DNA from: Thermoanaerobaculum sp.
GTDB taxonomy: Bacteria; Acidobacteriota; Thermoanaerobaculia; Multivoradales; UBA5704
NCBI GenBank assembly: GCA_021154885.1
Contig: JAJKHS010000095.1
Span: forward strand, 1-64,000
DNA length: 64,000 nt
Reading direction: 5' to 3'
Part shown: positions 32,805-41,848 of the stretch, piece by piece
How the letters are laid out: every line of letters begins with the position of its first letter
Numbering within the stretch: the first letter of the stretch is position 1
Program-made: the position numbers and the translations under genes
The notes under the pieces: generated by a model
The model's input: only the letters and a program-made list of their open reading frames with translations
Told to the model about the DNA's origin: nothing
Database searches by the model: none

Positions 32805-35140
32805 CAGGCGGCCGAACCGGCTTTCGGCTCGCTCTCCTCGGCGCCGTAGGACTCGTAATACTTGTAGCGCTTGCCGACCGCCGGCAGCGAGCGGTAGCGG
32901 TTGAGCACGGCGCCGAAGATCTTGATGCCGGCCTGCCGCAGGCGGTCGCGGCAGATCTGCGCCTCCTCGCGCGTCACCTTGCCGCTGCGCAGCGTGAGCA
33001 CCACGCCGTCCACCAGCCGGCCGACGATGGTGGCGTCGGTCACTGCCAGGGCCGGCGGCGTGTCGAGGACGACGTAGTCGAAACGGGCGCGCACGGCGCG
33101 CAGCCAGTCGCGCATGCGGTCTGAGGAGAGGAGCTCGGACGGGTTGGGGGGGATCGGCCCCGATGGGGTGATCCAGAGGTTCGGCACCTCGGTGGGGAAG
33201 ATCGCTTCCGGCTCACCCGCGGCGGTGAGCTGGTTGACCAGGCCGTAGCGGTTGGAGACCCGCAGCACCTGGTGCAGGCGCGGCTTGCGCAGGTCGCAGT
33301 CGACGATCAGCACCTGACGGCCGAGCTGGGCCAGCACGATGGCGAGGTTGGCGGCGGTGGCGGTCTTGCCCTCGCCGGCCACGGCCGAGGTCACGGCCAC
33401 GGTCTTGAGCTCGCGGGCCGAGGAGAGGAGCAGCCCGGTGCGCAGCGAGCGGTAGGCCTCGGAGATCAGCGTCTTCGGCCGCTCGTGAGGCACCATCTCG
33501 ATCTGCAGCGGCTGCGCGGCGGCCGCCGCGGCGGCATCCTTCTTCTTCTGTCTGTCCAGCCGCTTCTCGGGCCCGGTGCGGGTGGGGCGCGTCCGCGCCG
33601 GCCCCTCCACCGGCGCGTCGCCGTAGGCGTAACCATAGCCGTAGCCCGCGTAGCCGTAGGCCTTGCCGATCTCGGCGACGTCGTGGATGACCGCCAGCGG
33701 CGGCAGCCCCAGCCGCCGCTCGACCTCCTCGGGCGACTTGACCGTGCGGTCCGTGAATTCGATCAGCACGGCGACGGCGATGCCGGCGAGCAGCCCCAGC
33801 AGCAGGCCGTAGCTCAGGTCCTGGCGCAGCGACGGCCGGAAAGGGCCGCCGGGGACGAGAGCCTTGTCGATGACCCGCACGTTGGACTCGCGGGTGTCCT
33901 GGAGGCGGACGGCCACGTCGGTCTCCGACTGCTTGCGCATCAGCTCGTCGAGCAGATCGCGCCGCGTCTTGATCTCCACCCGCAGGTTGGTGATCTCGAC
34001 GGCGGCGGAGTTCTGGCTGAGGAACTGGCTGCGCAGGGTGCTGAGCTCCGTCTCCAGCGACTGCTCCTGGCGCAGCGCCGTCTGATAGGCGGCGTAGGCG
34101 TCGTTGCGGGCCTTCTCGACCTGCTCCCGGATCAACTGCTCGAGGTGCTCGCGCCCCTTGTCGATGTTGGACTTGAGGGTCACCATCTCGGGGAACTGGG
34201 GCTTGTAGGTCTTGAGCTTGGTCTCGTACTCCCGCTCCAGGTTGAGCTGCTCGCGGCGGACCTCGGTGACCATGCCGCCCGACAGGCTGTCGGCGACGGT
34301 CTCCCGCGGCGCTGTCGTCACCTCGTGGTAGCGGGCCTCTTTCTCGATGCGTATCTTCTTGGCCTCCATGAGGCTGCCGTTGAGGGCCTCGAAGCGCTGC
34401 AGGTTGACGTTGGCCTGGGGATCGACGGTGACGATGTCGCTGCGGCGGCTGAAGGCCTGGAGCTTGGCCTCCTTGTCCTCGATCTCCTTCTTGAGCGTGC
34501 CGATCTGCGTGGTGAGGAAGCTGGAGGCCTTGCCCGCGGTGGCGAAGCGGTCCTGCACCCCGAGGTCGATGAACGACTCGGCGAAGCCGTTGGCCGCCTT
34601 GGCGGCGAACTCGGGCGAGGCGGAGACATAGGAGATCTGCACGAGCTGGGTGGAGCGCACCGGCGCCACCGAGAGGCCGCCGCGGATCTGGTTGGCGAGG
34701 CGCCCGAGCACGGCCTCGTCGTCCTCGGCGGTGGGGCCGTGGGCGCTCTCCCTGGCCGTGGTGACGCCGGGGTTGAACGCCGGGTCCTCCATCAGGTCCA
34801 GGCTCTTGACCACCCGCTCGGCCAGGCCGCGGCTCTGCAGCAGCTCGTACTGGGTGGGATAGAATTCCATGTTCCAGTAGTTCTCGAGCCAGGGGTTCTG
34901 GGCGCTGCTCAAGGGGGTCAGGCTGCGGCGCTCGATCTGGAGGGTGGCCGTGGCCTGGTACTGCTTGGGGGTGATGAAGTAATGGACGCTGGCGCCGGCC
35001 AGGCCGAGGACGCAGAAGACCGCCGCCAGCTTCCAGTGCCGGCGCGCCATGGCGACGTATTCGCCGAGGTGGAGCTCGGATCCGGCTTCCGGGGGAGCCG
35101 CGGGCTCGTCTTCGAGAGGGACGGAGGAGAGAGTGCTCAA
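32804..35140 (-). CDS. wzc: Polysaccharide co-polymerase / BY-type tyrosine autokinase (Wzc-like)
   Basis: This 778-residue inner-membrane protein has an N-terminal Wzz domain (two helices flanking a large periplasmic coiled coil with the GNVR-type region) and a cytoplasmic BY-kinase: Walker A AVAGEGKTATA, Walker A' VLIVDCDLRKP and Walker B YVVLDTPPA. A Tyr-rich tail (RYKYYESYGAE) is the autophosphorylation cluster. Between the second helix and the kinase is an odd Tyr/Gly run (YGYAGYGYGYAYG). It controls export and chain length with Wza (4-bp overlap upstream) and CpsB (1-bp overlap downstream). Confidence 0.94.
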   Translation of the reverse strand: MSTLSSVPLEDEPAAPPEAGSELHLGEYVAMARRHWKLAAVFCVLGLAGASVHYFITPKQYQATATLQIERRSLTPLSSAQNPWLENYWNMEFYPTQYELLQSRGLAERVVKSLDLMEDPAFNPGVTTARESAHGPTAEDDEAVLGRLANQIRGGLSVAPVRSTQLVQISYVSASPEFAAKAANGFAESFIDLGVQDRFATAGKASSFLTTQIGTLKKEIEDKEAKLQAFSRRSDIVTVDPQANVNLQRFEALNGSLMEAKKIRIEKEARYHEVTTAPRETVADSLSGGMVTEVRREQLNLEREYETKLKTYKPQFPEMVTLKSNIDKGREHLEQLIREQVEKARNDAYAAYQTALRQEQSLETELSTLRSQFLSQNSAAVEITNLRVEIKTRRDLLDELMRKQSETDVAVRLQDTRESNVRVIDKALVPGGPFRPSLRQDLSYGLLLGLLAGIAVAVLIEFTDRTVKSPEEVERRLGLPPLAVIHDVAEIGKAYGYAGYGYGYAYGDAPVEGPARTRPTRTGPEKRLDRQKKKDAAAAAAAQPLQIEMVPHERPKTLISEAYRSLRTGLLLSSARELKTVAVTSAVAGEGKTATAANLAIVLAQLGRQVLIVDCDLRKPRLHQVLRVSNRYGLVNQLTAAGEPEAIFPTEVPNLWITPSGPIPPNPSELLSSDRMRDWLRAVRARFDYVVLDTPPALAVTDATIVGRLVDGVVLTLRSGKVTREEAQICRDRLRQAGIKIFGAVLNRYRSLPAVGKRYKYYESYGAEESEPKAGSAA

Positions 35141-35967
35141 AAGAAGGACTCCTTGACGACGATCACGTCGCCCTGTCGCAGCTCGACGTCAGGCTCCTTG
35201 CCGGCGAGGATCCTGTTGAAGTCGACGGTGAGCTCGCGGGGGCCGGAGGCGCCGGGCGAGCGCTTGATCAGGATCTTTTTCGAGGCCCGGTCCGTCAGCC
35301 CGCCGGCGTGGGCGATGGCGCTCAGCAGGCTGATCCGCTCGCTGCTCTTGAGCAGCAACGCCCCCGGCCGGCTCACCTGGCCCAGGCAGTAGACGGTGAC
35401 CTCGATCGTCGCCGGGACGTTGATCAGGTCGTTGGCGTAGATCGGGATGTTGAGCTTCGGGTCGCCGCGCAGCAGCAGGTCGTCGAGGTCGATCGTCACC
35501 TGGTCCGACAGGCCGTTGTCGGCCCGGCGCAGGATGTAGGCGACGTTGCCGTGGTTCTCCCCCAGGCCGCCGGCGGCGGTGAGAGCCTCGAGCAGCGTCC
35601 AGCGGCCGGAGAAGCCGAGGTTGCCCGGCGCCTTGACGGCGCCGATGACGGCGATCGGGCGGGAACGGAACTCCAGCACCGCGACGTCCACCGTCGCCCG
35701 CTGCATGTACTTCTCCTCCAGCAGCCGCTTGAGGACGGCGCTCACCTCGGCCGTGGTCTTGCCGCCGACCTGCACGTCGCCGAGCAGGGTGAAGTTGATC
35801 GTCCCGTCCTCGGCGACCCGGCTGCTGCCGTTGAGGCGGGTGTCCTCGTCGACCTTGACCTGGATCAGGTCGCGCGGGCCGATCCGATAGGCCTCTTTGC
35901 CTTGCGCTCGCCCCGCCGCCGCACAGATCAGGAGCAGGAGCGGGAAATAGACAGCTATCTTCTTCAT
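35137..35967 (-). CDS. wza: Polysaccharide export protein (Wza-like, SLBB domains)
   Basis: This 276-residue protein has a signal peptide (AVYFPLLLLICAAAGRAQ), then YRIGPRDLIQVKVDED, the start of the Poly_export domain, and two SLBB domains (IAVIGAVKAPGNLGF and VYCLGQVSRPGALLL). It is shorter than E. coli Wza and lacks the C-terminal amphipathic helix, so another protein, perhaps the beta-barrel encoded next, may form the outer-membrane pore. It overlaps wzc by 4 bp. Confidence 0.93.
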   Translation of the reverse strand: MKKIAVYFPLLLLICAAAGRAQGKEAYRIGPRDLIQVKVDEDTRLNGSSRVAEDGTINFTLLGDVQVGGKTTAEVSAVLKRLLEEKYMQRATVDVAVLEFRSRPIAVIGAVKAPGNLGFSGRWTLLEALTAAGGLGENHGNVAYILRRADNGLSDQVTIDLDDLLLRGDPKLNIPIYANDLINVPATIEVTVYCLGQVSRPGALLLKSSERISLLSAIAHAGGLTDRASKKILIKRSPGASGPRELTVDFNRILAGKEPDVELRQGDVIVVKESFF

Positions 35968-36030
35968 GACGCTTGCTTTACTGCCTCGTATGGTACTGCA
36001 ATGGCGGCTCGGGGTCTAGAGCGGGGTCTT

Positions 36031-37302
36031 TCAGCGGCCGGCGAACACGTTGAGGGTGAGACCGGCCGAGGAGAAGGTGCGGTCGCCGCCGGGCAGGTTG
36101 GAGTTGAAACGGGAGCGCAGGAACTGAAGGCCGAGTACGGTCTGGCCGCCGAGGTCGAAATTGAACTGTCCCCCCAGGGAGGAGACGTTGTCGTCGCGAC
36201 GGGGGATGCCCGGCGCGAAGGCGGTGTACTCGTTCCTGCCGGTCTCGGCGAAGACGCGCCCGCCGGTATGGAAGCCGAGGTCGACGATGAGCGACATCCC
36301 CACCCGGTCATCCTGGAGATAGGCGTAGCCGGTGGCCAGCGAGTAGATGAGGTTGCGGCTGCCGTAGACCGAGCCGCGCAGACGGCTGGCGGTGCCGAGG
36401 AGGACGGCGGCGCTGCCGGTGACCTTGTGGAAGGGGACGAAGTCGGCCCCGCGCCGGGCGTTGAGCGAGCGGTCGGCGACCTCGCCGTCGAAGCTCAGGT
36501 CGTGCCCGCGGAAGCGGATCTGGAGCAGCGGCGAGGTGCCGCTGTTGGAGCGCGGCAGGGCGGTGCGCTCGAAGTCGGCACGCGAGCCCTCGGCCCCGAG
36601 GGCCACCGACCACTGCGGGCGCGGCTGCCAGCGCAGCCCTCCCCGCAGCACGCGTTCCCGGCGGTTCAGCAGGGTCAGGCTCTGGATGAGCGGATCCCTG
36701 TTGGTATCCACCAGGTGGGTCTGCTGCGTCGCGGCGAAGGAGGTGAAGGCGAAGACGGCATGGGTCACCTCCACCTCGGCGAGGACCTCGCCGCCGTCGG
36801 CCCGCGCGCTGGCCAGCACCGGCACCTCGGGAGTGACGATCTGCAACCGCTGCTCGCGGCCGGCCGTGGCCTCCAGGGTGAGGCGGTTGAAGAAGCCGTG
36901 CAGGCCGAGCTGGTAGCGGCCGTTGAGGCGCCGCCGCTCCGACTGCCGGTGCCACCACACGTACTCGGGGAGCACGCCGAGGCTCCAGGTCACCTTCGGA
37001 GTGTCGTGCAGGTAGGCGCGGAAACCCGCGCCGGCGGTGGCGGTGAAGTCGGTGGGCGACCGCTGGTTGTCGGAGGCGAAGAGAGTGCGGACGTAGGCAA
37101 TGTCGTGCAGGGCCGCCCAGGGCGCGATGCGCACCGGCCCCAGGTGGTAGCGCGCCTGCGACACCTCGCGCTCGAGGGCCTCCCGGCGGTTGGCCGGCTT
37201 CTCCTCGGGGCCGCCGGGCGGCGTATACTGGAACTGAGCACCGGCACTGCCAGCCATCAGGAAGAGGAGCACGGTCATCGAGGCTCGGATCTTGGCGCGC
37301 AT
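36031..37302 (-). CDS. Outer-membrane beta-barrel protein of the glycan export locus
   Basis: This 423-residue protein has a signal peptide (TVLLFLMAGSAGAQ) and alternating hydrophobic/polar strands throughout (for example YQLGLHGFFNRLTLEATAG, RVGMSLIVDLGFHTGGRVF), ending TLNVFAGR with an aromatic near the C-terminus, as in outer-membrane barrels. It resembles the 'outer membrane beta-barrel' proteins encoded beside Wza in many EPS loci. ATG 37302 has GGGGAGA upstream. It is the first gene of the wza-wzc-cpsB transcript, with 63 bp to wza. Confidence 0.8.
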   Translation of the reverse strand: MRAKIRASMTVLLFLMAGSAGAQFQYTPPGGPEEKPANRREALEREVSQARYHLGPVRIAPWAALHDIAYVRTLFASDNQRSPTDFTATAGAGFRAYLHDTPKVTWSLGVLPEYVWWHRQSERRRLNGRYQLGLHGFFNRLTLEATAGREQRLQIVTPEVPVLASARADGGEVLAEVEVTHAVFAFTSFAATQQTHLVDTNRDPLIQSLTLLNRRERVLRGGLRWQPRPQWSVALGAEGSRADFERTALPRSNSGTSPLLQIRFRGHDLSFDGEVADRSLNARRGADFVPFHKVTGSAAVLLGTASRLRGSVYGSRNLIYSLATGYAYLQDDRVGMSLIVDLGFHTGGRVFAETGRNEYTAFAPGIPRRDDNVSSLGGQFNFDLGGQTVLGLQFLRSRFNSNLPGGDRTFSSAGLTLNVFAGR

Positions 37303-37371
37303 GAAGTCTCCCCGGCGGGCATGCCCGTGTGCAGCGAGGTCTCCGCTGTTGAAACCATCCAGGTGAGCGCC

Positions 37372-38892
37372 ATGATACGCCATTCGGGCCTCGTTCTCAC
37401 CGCTCTGCTCGCCCTCGCCGTGCTGCTCGCGCCGCTGCCTTTCGGCGGCGTGACGCCGTGGGCCGAGTCCGCCCTGCGGGCCCTCTGTTTCCTCGCCCTC
37501 GCCGTGGCGGCGGTGGCGGCCGAGGGCCTGTCGTCGCTGCGGCCGGCGGCGGTGCCGGCGGCGGTGCTGGCCGCCTTCGCCCTGCTCGGCCTGCTGCAGG
37601 CGGCGGCGCTGCCGGCGGGGGTCGTCGCCATCCTGGCGCCGGGGCACGCGGCGCTGCAGCGGCAGGCCACCGGGCTGGTGCCGGAGCAGGGCGTCGCGCC
37701 GCGCCTCACCCTCGCCGCCGCCGCCAGCCGCTCGGCGGCCCTGGGCTGGGCGGCGGCGGCGGCGGCCTTCCTCGCCGCCGCGGTCGCCGGGCGACAGCGG
37801 GGCCAGCGGCGGGCGCTGGCCGGCGCGGTGCTCGCGGGGGCTCTCTTCCAGGCCTTCTTCGGCACCCGCGAATGGTTTGCCCACACCACCAGCCTGTGGG
37901 GCGTGGAGTTGCACAACGTCGCCACCTCGGCGCGCTTGCGCGGCACCTTCGTCAACCCCAATCACCTCGCCCTCTACCTCGAGATGGCGCTGCCCGTGGC
38001 CTTCGCCTGGGCCTGGTGGGCGGCGCGGCGCGCCCGCGACACGGCGGCGGTCGAGCGCCGCCTGCTGCTGCTGGCGGCGCCGGTGCTGATCTGGCTGCTG
38101 GTGTTCGCCTGCCTCTCGCTCACCGGCTCGCGCGCCGGGCTGCTGGCGGCGATGGGCGCGGTGACGGTGCAGGGGGCGCTGGCCGCCGGCAGCCGGCGGC
38201 GGTGGTGGCTGGCACCCCTGGGCGCGCTGGTGGCGCTGGGAGCTCTGGCGCTGGTGACCGCGATCGGCGTGAAGGAGGGGTTCAAGCGGCTGGAGTCCAC
38301 CTCGGCGGCGGACGTCAGTCTCGGCGGCCGGCTGGAGGAGTACCGCGCGGCGCTGGGCCTGTGGACGCGTTTCCCGGTCACCGGCTCCGGCCTCGGCACC
38401 TTCCGCGACGGCTTCCCCCTGGTGCAGACGGCCAGCCTCCAGGGCTCCTGGTGGCACCCCCATTGCGACTTCCTGGAGGTGCTGGTGACGGCGGGAGTGG
38501 TGGGCGCGGCGCTCCTCGCCGTGGGGCTTGGGGCCGTCGTCCGGCAGGCGGCCCGGGTGCTGCGCGCCGGCAGCCGCTCGGAGGACCGGGCCGCCGGCCT
38601 GGCGGCGCTCGGCGTCCTGGTCTCGGTGGGGCTCCACGAGTGTCTGGACTTCGGCCTCACCATGCCGGCCAACACGGCGACCCTGGCCGTCCTCCTGGGC
38701 GCGGCGACGGCGGCGAAGCGGAGCGCGACCTCAGCGCAGGACGACCGCGCCGGGCAGCACCTGGCTCTGCTGCGCGCCGACGATCTCCAGGACGTGGAGG
38801 CCGGGGCCGAGCGGCACCGCCAGCCGCAGCGGCGGCGTGCCGGCCGCCGGCAGCACGGGGAAGGCGCCGAGGCCGGCGCCGTCCAGCCGTAG
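37372..38892 (+). CDS. O-antigen ligase / Wzy-family membrane protein
   Basis: This 506-residue protein has about 12 membrane helices from its N-terminus (LVLTALLALAVLLAPLPFGG). The periplasmic loop has RLRGTFVNPNHLALYLEM and GSRAGLLAA, then LWTRFPVTGSGLGTF and HPHCDFLEVLVTAG, the standard O-antigen ligase/polymerase domain (PF04932). ATG 37372 is divergent from the barrel gene (69-bp gap). The last 54 codons (38731-38892) overlap the convergent TPR gene and are charged and poorly conserved in look, so the functional protein may need only the first 450 residues. Confidence 0.86.
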   Translation: MIRHSGLVLTALLALAVLLAPLPFGGVTPWAESALRALCFLALAVAAVAAEGLSSLRPAAVPAAVLAAFALLGLLQAAALPAGVVAILAPGHAALQRQATGLVPEQGVAPRLTLAAAASRSAALGWAAAAAAFLAAAVAGRQRGQRRALAGAVLAGALFQAFFGTREWFAHTTSLWGVELHNVATSARLRGTFVNPNHLALYLEMALPVAFAWAWWAARRARDTAAVERRLLLLAAPVLIWLLVFACLSLTGSRAGLLAAMGAVTVQGALAAGSRRRWWLAPLGALVALGALALVTAIGVKEGFKRLESTSAADVSLGGRLEEYRAALGLWTRFPVTGSGLGTFRDGFPLVQTASLQGSWWHPHCDFLEVLVTAGVVGAALLAVGLGAVVRQAARVLRAGSRSEDRAAGLAALGVLVSVGLHECLDFGLTMPANTATLAVLLGAATAAKRSATSAQDDRAGQHLALLRADDLQDVEAGAERHRQPQRRRAGRRQHGEGAEAGAVQP

Positions 38893-40389
38893 CTCCAGCA
38901 CCGCTCCGCCCTTGGGGAACTGGTCGAGCTCCACGCTCAGGCCGGCCGCCGGCGCGTCGGTCAGCATCTCCAGCCGGGCGATCCCCTGGCGCCAGGTCCA
39001 GGCCGTGGCGGGCCAGGAGCGATGGGCGAGGGCCGCCAGGCGGGTCTGCGCCTCGCTCAGGGCGCGCGGGTCCTCGGCGGCCTTCGCTACCGCGGCCCGG
39101 GCCTGCCAGTAGAGGGGGCGCCCCTGCCAGGAGAGGTGCACCAGGGTGAGCGCCTCCTGGGCGTCCTCGACCTTGCCGTGATCGGCGAGTAGGCGCGCCT
39201 TGGCCAGCAGATACGGTGCCCACGACTCGGTGCCCAGCCCTTGCGCCCGCCGTTCGAACAGGGCCGCCCCGGGCAGGTCGCCCGCGAACAGGGCGGCCAG
39301 GGCCTGCTGCTGCGGCTCCTGCTCGCGGACGAAACGCGACAGCCGCTTCAAGGCCGCGGGCTTGATCTCGCAGCCGGCCATCAGGCAGCGGTCGAGGGCC
39401 TGGGCCAGGAAGGGCTGCAGCCGTTGCGAGGTCCGGGAGTCCACCGGTCCCGGCGGACAGCGCTCCAGGGCCCGTTCCAGCAGGCCCTGGAAGCGGAATT
39501 CCGGCCGTGCCCGCTGGGCGACCCCGAGATAGAGGGTGCGGGCCTCGTCCAGGGCGCCGTCGCTGCGCAGCCGGTCGGCTTTCAGGAGGTCGCGGTTGAG
39601 GGTGGAGAGCAGCGCCTCGTCGCCCCGGCGGCGGGCCGCCTCGTAGCCCGGCCAGTCGCCGCGCCGGCCGAGGACGTCGGCCACCCGCTCCCAGGCGGCC
39701 GGGTCGTCCGGCAGCACCGAGAAGGCCTCCTGCCGGTCGGCGGCACGGTCGAGCCAGGGTTCGAGGAAGTGGCCGAAATCCTCCGGGTTCTGGAAGGCCG
39801 CGGCGAGGAGGCCGCGGGCGACGTCGCGTTTGCGCGGCGACAGCGCCGGCCAGACCTCCAGATACGCCGCGGCGAGGAGGAGCGTGGGCTCGCGGTGGGC
39901 CGGCGCCAGGCGGCGGGCGGCCTCCAGGGGCGCCTCCCAGCGCCGGTAGGCGGTGAAGAGCCGCGGATCGTGCGCCTGCGCCCAGCCGATGTAGGTGGCG
40001 GCTCCCAAGACCTGGGCCGCCTCCCACGAGGCGGGCCGTCGGGCCAGGACCTCCTCTCCCACCTGCGCCGCCGCCGCCATGCGCTGCGCGGCCTCGCGGG
40101 CCGCCTGATCCGGCGGCAGACCCTGGCCGTGCGCGGGGTCGAGCTCCGCCGCGACGAGGGCCCGCGCCGTGCGCAGCCGTACCCGCTGCGGGTCGGGCTC
40201 GCGGTCGAGGACCGCCGCGTCGAGGTTGACCCGCGTCTGCTGCAGCCAGCCGAAGGCCTCCTCGCGGCTCGCCTGCAAGCCGCGGAAGTCGGCGCCCACG
40301 GCGAGGGCCAGGGCCAGGGCGATGAGCGCGAGACCGGCGCGCCAGACCCCGTCGGTCCAGCGGCGCCCGGCGGGCGGTGGGTAGGTCAT
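38731..40389 (-). CDS. TPR-rich membrane-anchored protein of the glycan locus
   Basis: This 552-residue protein has one N-terminal anchor (RAGLALIALALALAVGADF), then a long run of TPR-like helices (LDEARTLYLGVAQRA, EDAQEALTLVHLSWQG) and a small beta domain at the C-terminus (AVLELRLDGAGLGAFPVLPA). It is convergent with the O-antigen ligase and overlaps it by 162 bp. Membrane TPR proteins beside Wzy/ligase genes often help assembly of the polysaccharide machinery; that role is inferred here. Confidence 0.8.
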   Translation of the reverse strand: MTYPPPAGRRWTDGVWRAGLALIALALALAVGADFRGLQASREEAFGWLQQTRVNLDAAVLDREPDPQRVRLRTARALVAAELDPAHGQGLPPDQAAREAAQRMAAAAQVGEEVLARRPASWEAAQVLGAATYIGWAQAHDPRLFTAYRRWEAPLEAARRLAPAHREPTLLLAAAYLEVWPALSPRKRDVARGLLAAAFQNPEDFGHFLEPWLDRAADRQEAFSVLPDDPAAWERVADVLGRRGDWPGYEAARRRGDEALLSTLNRDLLKADRLRSDGALDEARTLYLGVAQRARPEFRFQGLLERALERCPPGPVDSRTSQRLQPFLAQALDRCLMAGCEIKPAALKRLSRFVREQEPQQQALAALFAGDLPGAALFERRAQGLGTESWAPYLLAKARLLADHGKVEDAQEALTLVHLSWQGRPLYWQARAAVAKAAEDPRALSEAQTRLAALAHRSWPATAWTWRQGIARLEMLTDAPAAGLSVELDQFPKGGAVLELRLDGAGLGAFPVLPAAGTPPLRLAVPLGPGLHVLEIVGAQQSQVLPGAVVLR

Positions 40390-40445
40390 GGGGAGATGGT
40401 ATCTCAGGGCGCTGTTCCCAGAAGCCTGCACGGCAGAAGCCGGAA

Positions 40446-40532
40446 CAGGGACAGCAAGGACTTCAGGGACGAAAGCCAGTCTCGCGCGGCATCCCCTTGT
40501 CCTTGAAGTCTCTGGTGTCCCTGCTGTCCCTG
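40446..40532. repeat. Inverted repeat with 9-bp internal period, copy 2
   Basis: Left arm 40446-40470 and right arm 40499-40532 are inverted copies (22 of 25 paired) once one extra 9-bp unit in the right arm is allowed for. It shares the 16-nt CAGGGACAGCAAGGAC and a 21-nt block (40512-40532) with copy 1 near cysQ. It occupies the divergent promoter region 40390-40579, 47 bp before the nucleotidyltransferase start. Confidence 0.85.
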
Positions 40533-40579
40533 TCTGCGTTCTACGCGCAGGCTCCGCTCTGCCGCGGTATCCTCCTCCC

Positions 40580-41848
40580 ATGTCCCTGCGCTTTCGCCCG
40601 CCGCGCCTGGCCGTGTCGCCGGAGGCCCGCTGGATGCTGCTGCGGGCGTTCGGCCCGGTGGCGGCGCCGGCTGCCGCGCCGGCCGAGCCGGCGGCAGCGC
40701 TGGCGCTGGCGCGGCGGTTCGAGGTGTCGGCGCGCATCGCCGCGCGCCAGGGGCGGGAGCGCCTGGCAGCCGAGCTGGGGGCCGCGGCCGCGGCCGGCTT
40801 CGTCCGCGACCGGGTCGCGGCGGCGGCCGTGTCCATGCGGCTGATGGCGGCGGCCGGGCAGGTGGCGATGATCGCGGCCACCGCGGCCACGGCGCCGCCC
40901 GGTATCCCGCTCGCCTTCCTCAAGTTCGCGGGCCTGGAGGGCGCCGGGCTGCTGGCGGCGGGGAGCCGGGGCGCCTGCGACGTGGACGTGCTGGCGCCGG
41001 CCGGCCGCGCCGAAGAGCTGTGGCGGGCCCTGGCCGCGGCCGGCTGGCGGGGCGCGGACCACCCCGGCTATGAGCACCAGCTCCCCGCGCTGTCGCACCC
41101 TGAGCGGGGAGTGGTGGAGGTCCATCGCCTCGTCCCCGGCCTGCGCCTGGACGGCCTTGTCTCGGGCACCTCGGCCACCTCGGCGACCTGGGAGGACCTG
41201 GAGCGGGCGGGGCTCCTGGTCCCCCTGCCGGCCTCGCTCGGCCTCGCGGGCCGGTGCACGGCGCCGGTGCCGGAGGTGCAGGCCGCGCACGTCCTCGTCC
41301 ACGGCCTCGGCCAGCACGGCTTCTTCCCCTCCTCCTACTCGCTGCTGAAGATGGTGGCCGACCTGCTGGACCTCGGGGCCGAGGCCCTTACTCCCCGCGC
41401 CCTGGGCTGGGTGGCCCGCGACGTGCCGCCGGCCGAGGCCGAGGCCGTCCGCCGGCTCTGCTCGCGGCTGGCGGCGGGGGAGGACCCTGGCGCCTGGAGC
41501 GGCTCTGAAGAGACGCTGCTGCGGCACGTCCTGGCCGGCCGCCTGGACGCGGACTACGCGCAGGCCCTGCGCCTTGGCCTGTTCCGGCCGCAGCCGAGCG
41601 ATCGCCCGCCGGCCGTCCGCCTGGCCCGCGCCGTCTGGGACGCCGTCGCCCTCTCCGACGCCCAGATCGACGCCATCTATCCTCCGAAGCCTCCGAAGCC
41701 TCCGAAGCGCCGCCCGTCGGGCCGCCCGCGCACCCGCCTGGGCTACCTCGGCCGCCGCCTCGCCCGCCCCTTCGACCTCCTCCTGCGGCTCGGGATCTAC
41801 GGCACCCGCTGGCTCAAGCTGCGGGCCGGCTATACTCCTCCGCCGTGA
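40580..41848 (+). CDS. Nucleotidyltransferase family protein (NTP_transf_5 type), module 1
   Basis: This 422-residue protein matches the nucleotidyltransferase family found in lasso-peptide and glycan loci: a helical N-terminal part, then FLKFAGLEGAGLLAAGSRG with Lys115 and CDVDVLAP with metal-binding Asp134 and Asp136. A Lys/Pro repeat (PPKPPKPPK) precedes a basic C-terminus (TRLGYLGRRLARPFDLLLRL). In some lasso clusters such proteins modify a phosphorylated peptide end (family knowledge). It is the first of seven overlapping genes; GTG of the next gene lies in its stop. Confidence 0.8.
   Translation: MSLRFRPPRLAVSPEARWMLLRAFGPVAAPAAAPAEPAAALALARRFEVSARIAARQGRERLAAELGAAAAAGFVRDRVAAAAVSMRLMAAAGQVAMIAATAATAPPGIPLAFLKFAGLEGAGLLAAGSRGACDVDVLAPAGRAEELWRALAAAGWRGADHPGYEHQLPALSHPERGVVEVHRLVPGLRLDGLVSGTSATSATWEDLERAGLLVPLPASLGLAGRCTAPVPEVQAAHVLVHGLGQHGFFPSSYSLLKMVADLLDLGAEALTPRALGWVARDVPPAEAEAVRRLCSRLAAGEDPGAWSGSEETLLRHVLAGRLDADYAQALRLGLFRPQPSDRPPAVRLARAVWDAVALSDAQIDAIYPPKPPKPPKRRPSGRPRTRLGYLGRRLARPFDLLLRLGIYGTRWLKLRAGYTPPP

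Noticed and set aside
38657-40027. Long second frame over the TPR gene (and many like it elsewhere)
   Set aside because: High GC makes long shadow frames. These are Arg/Gly/Pro-rich, lack ribosome sites and domain motifs, and sit antisense or out of frame to clear genes.
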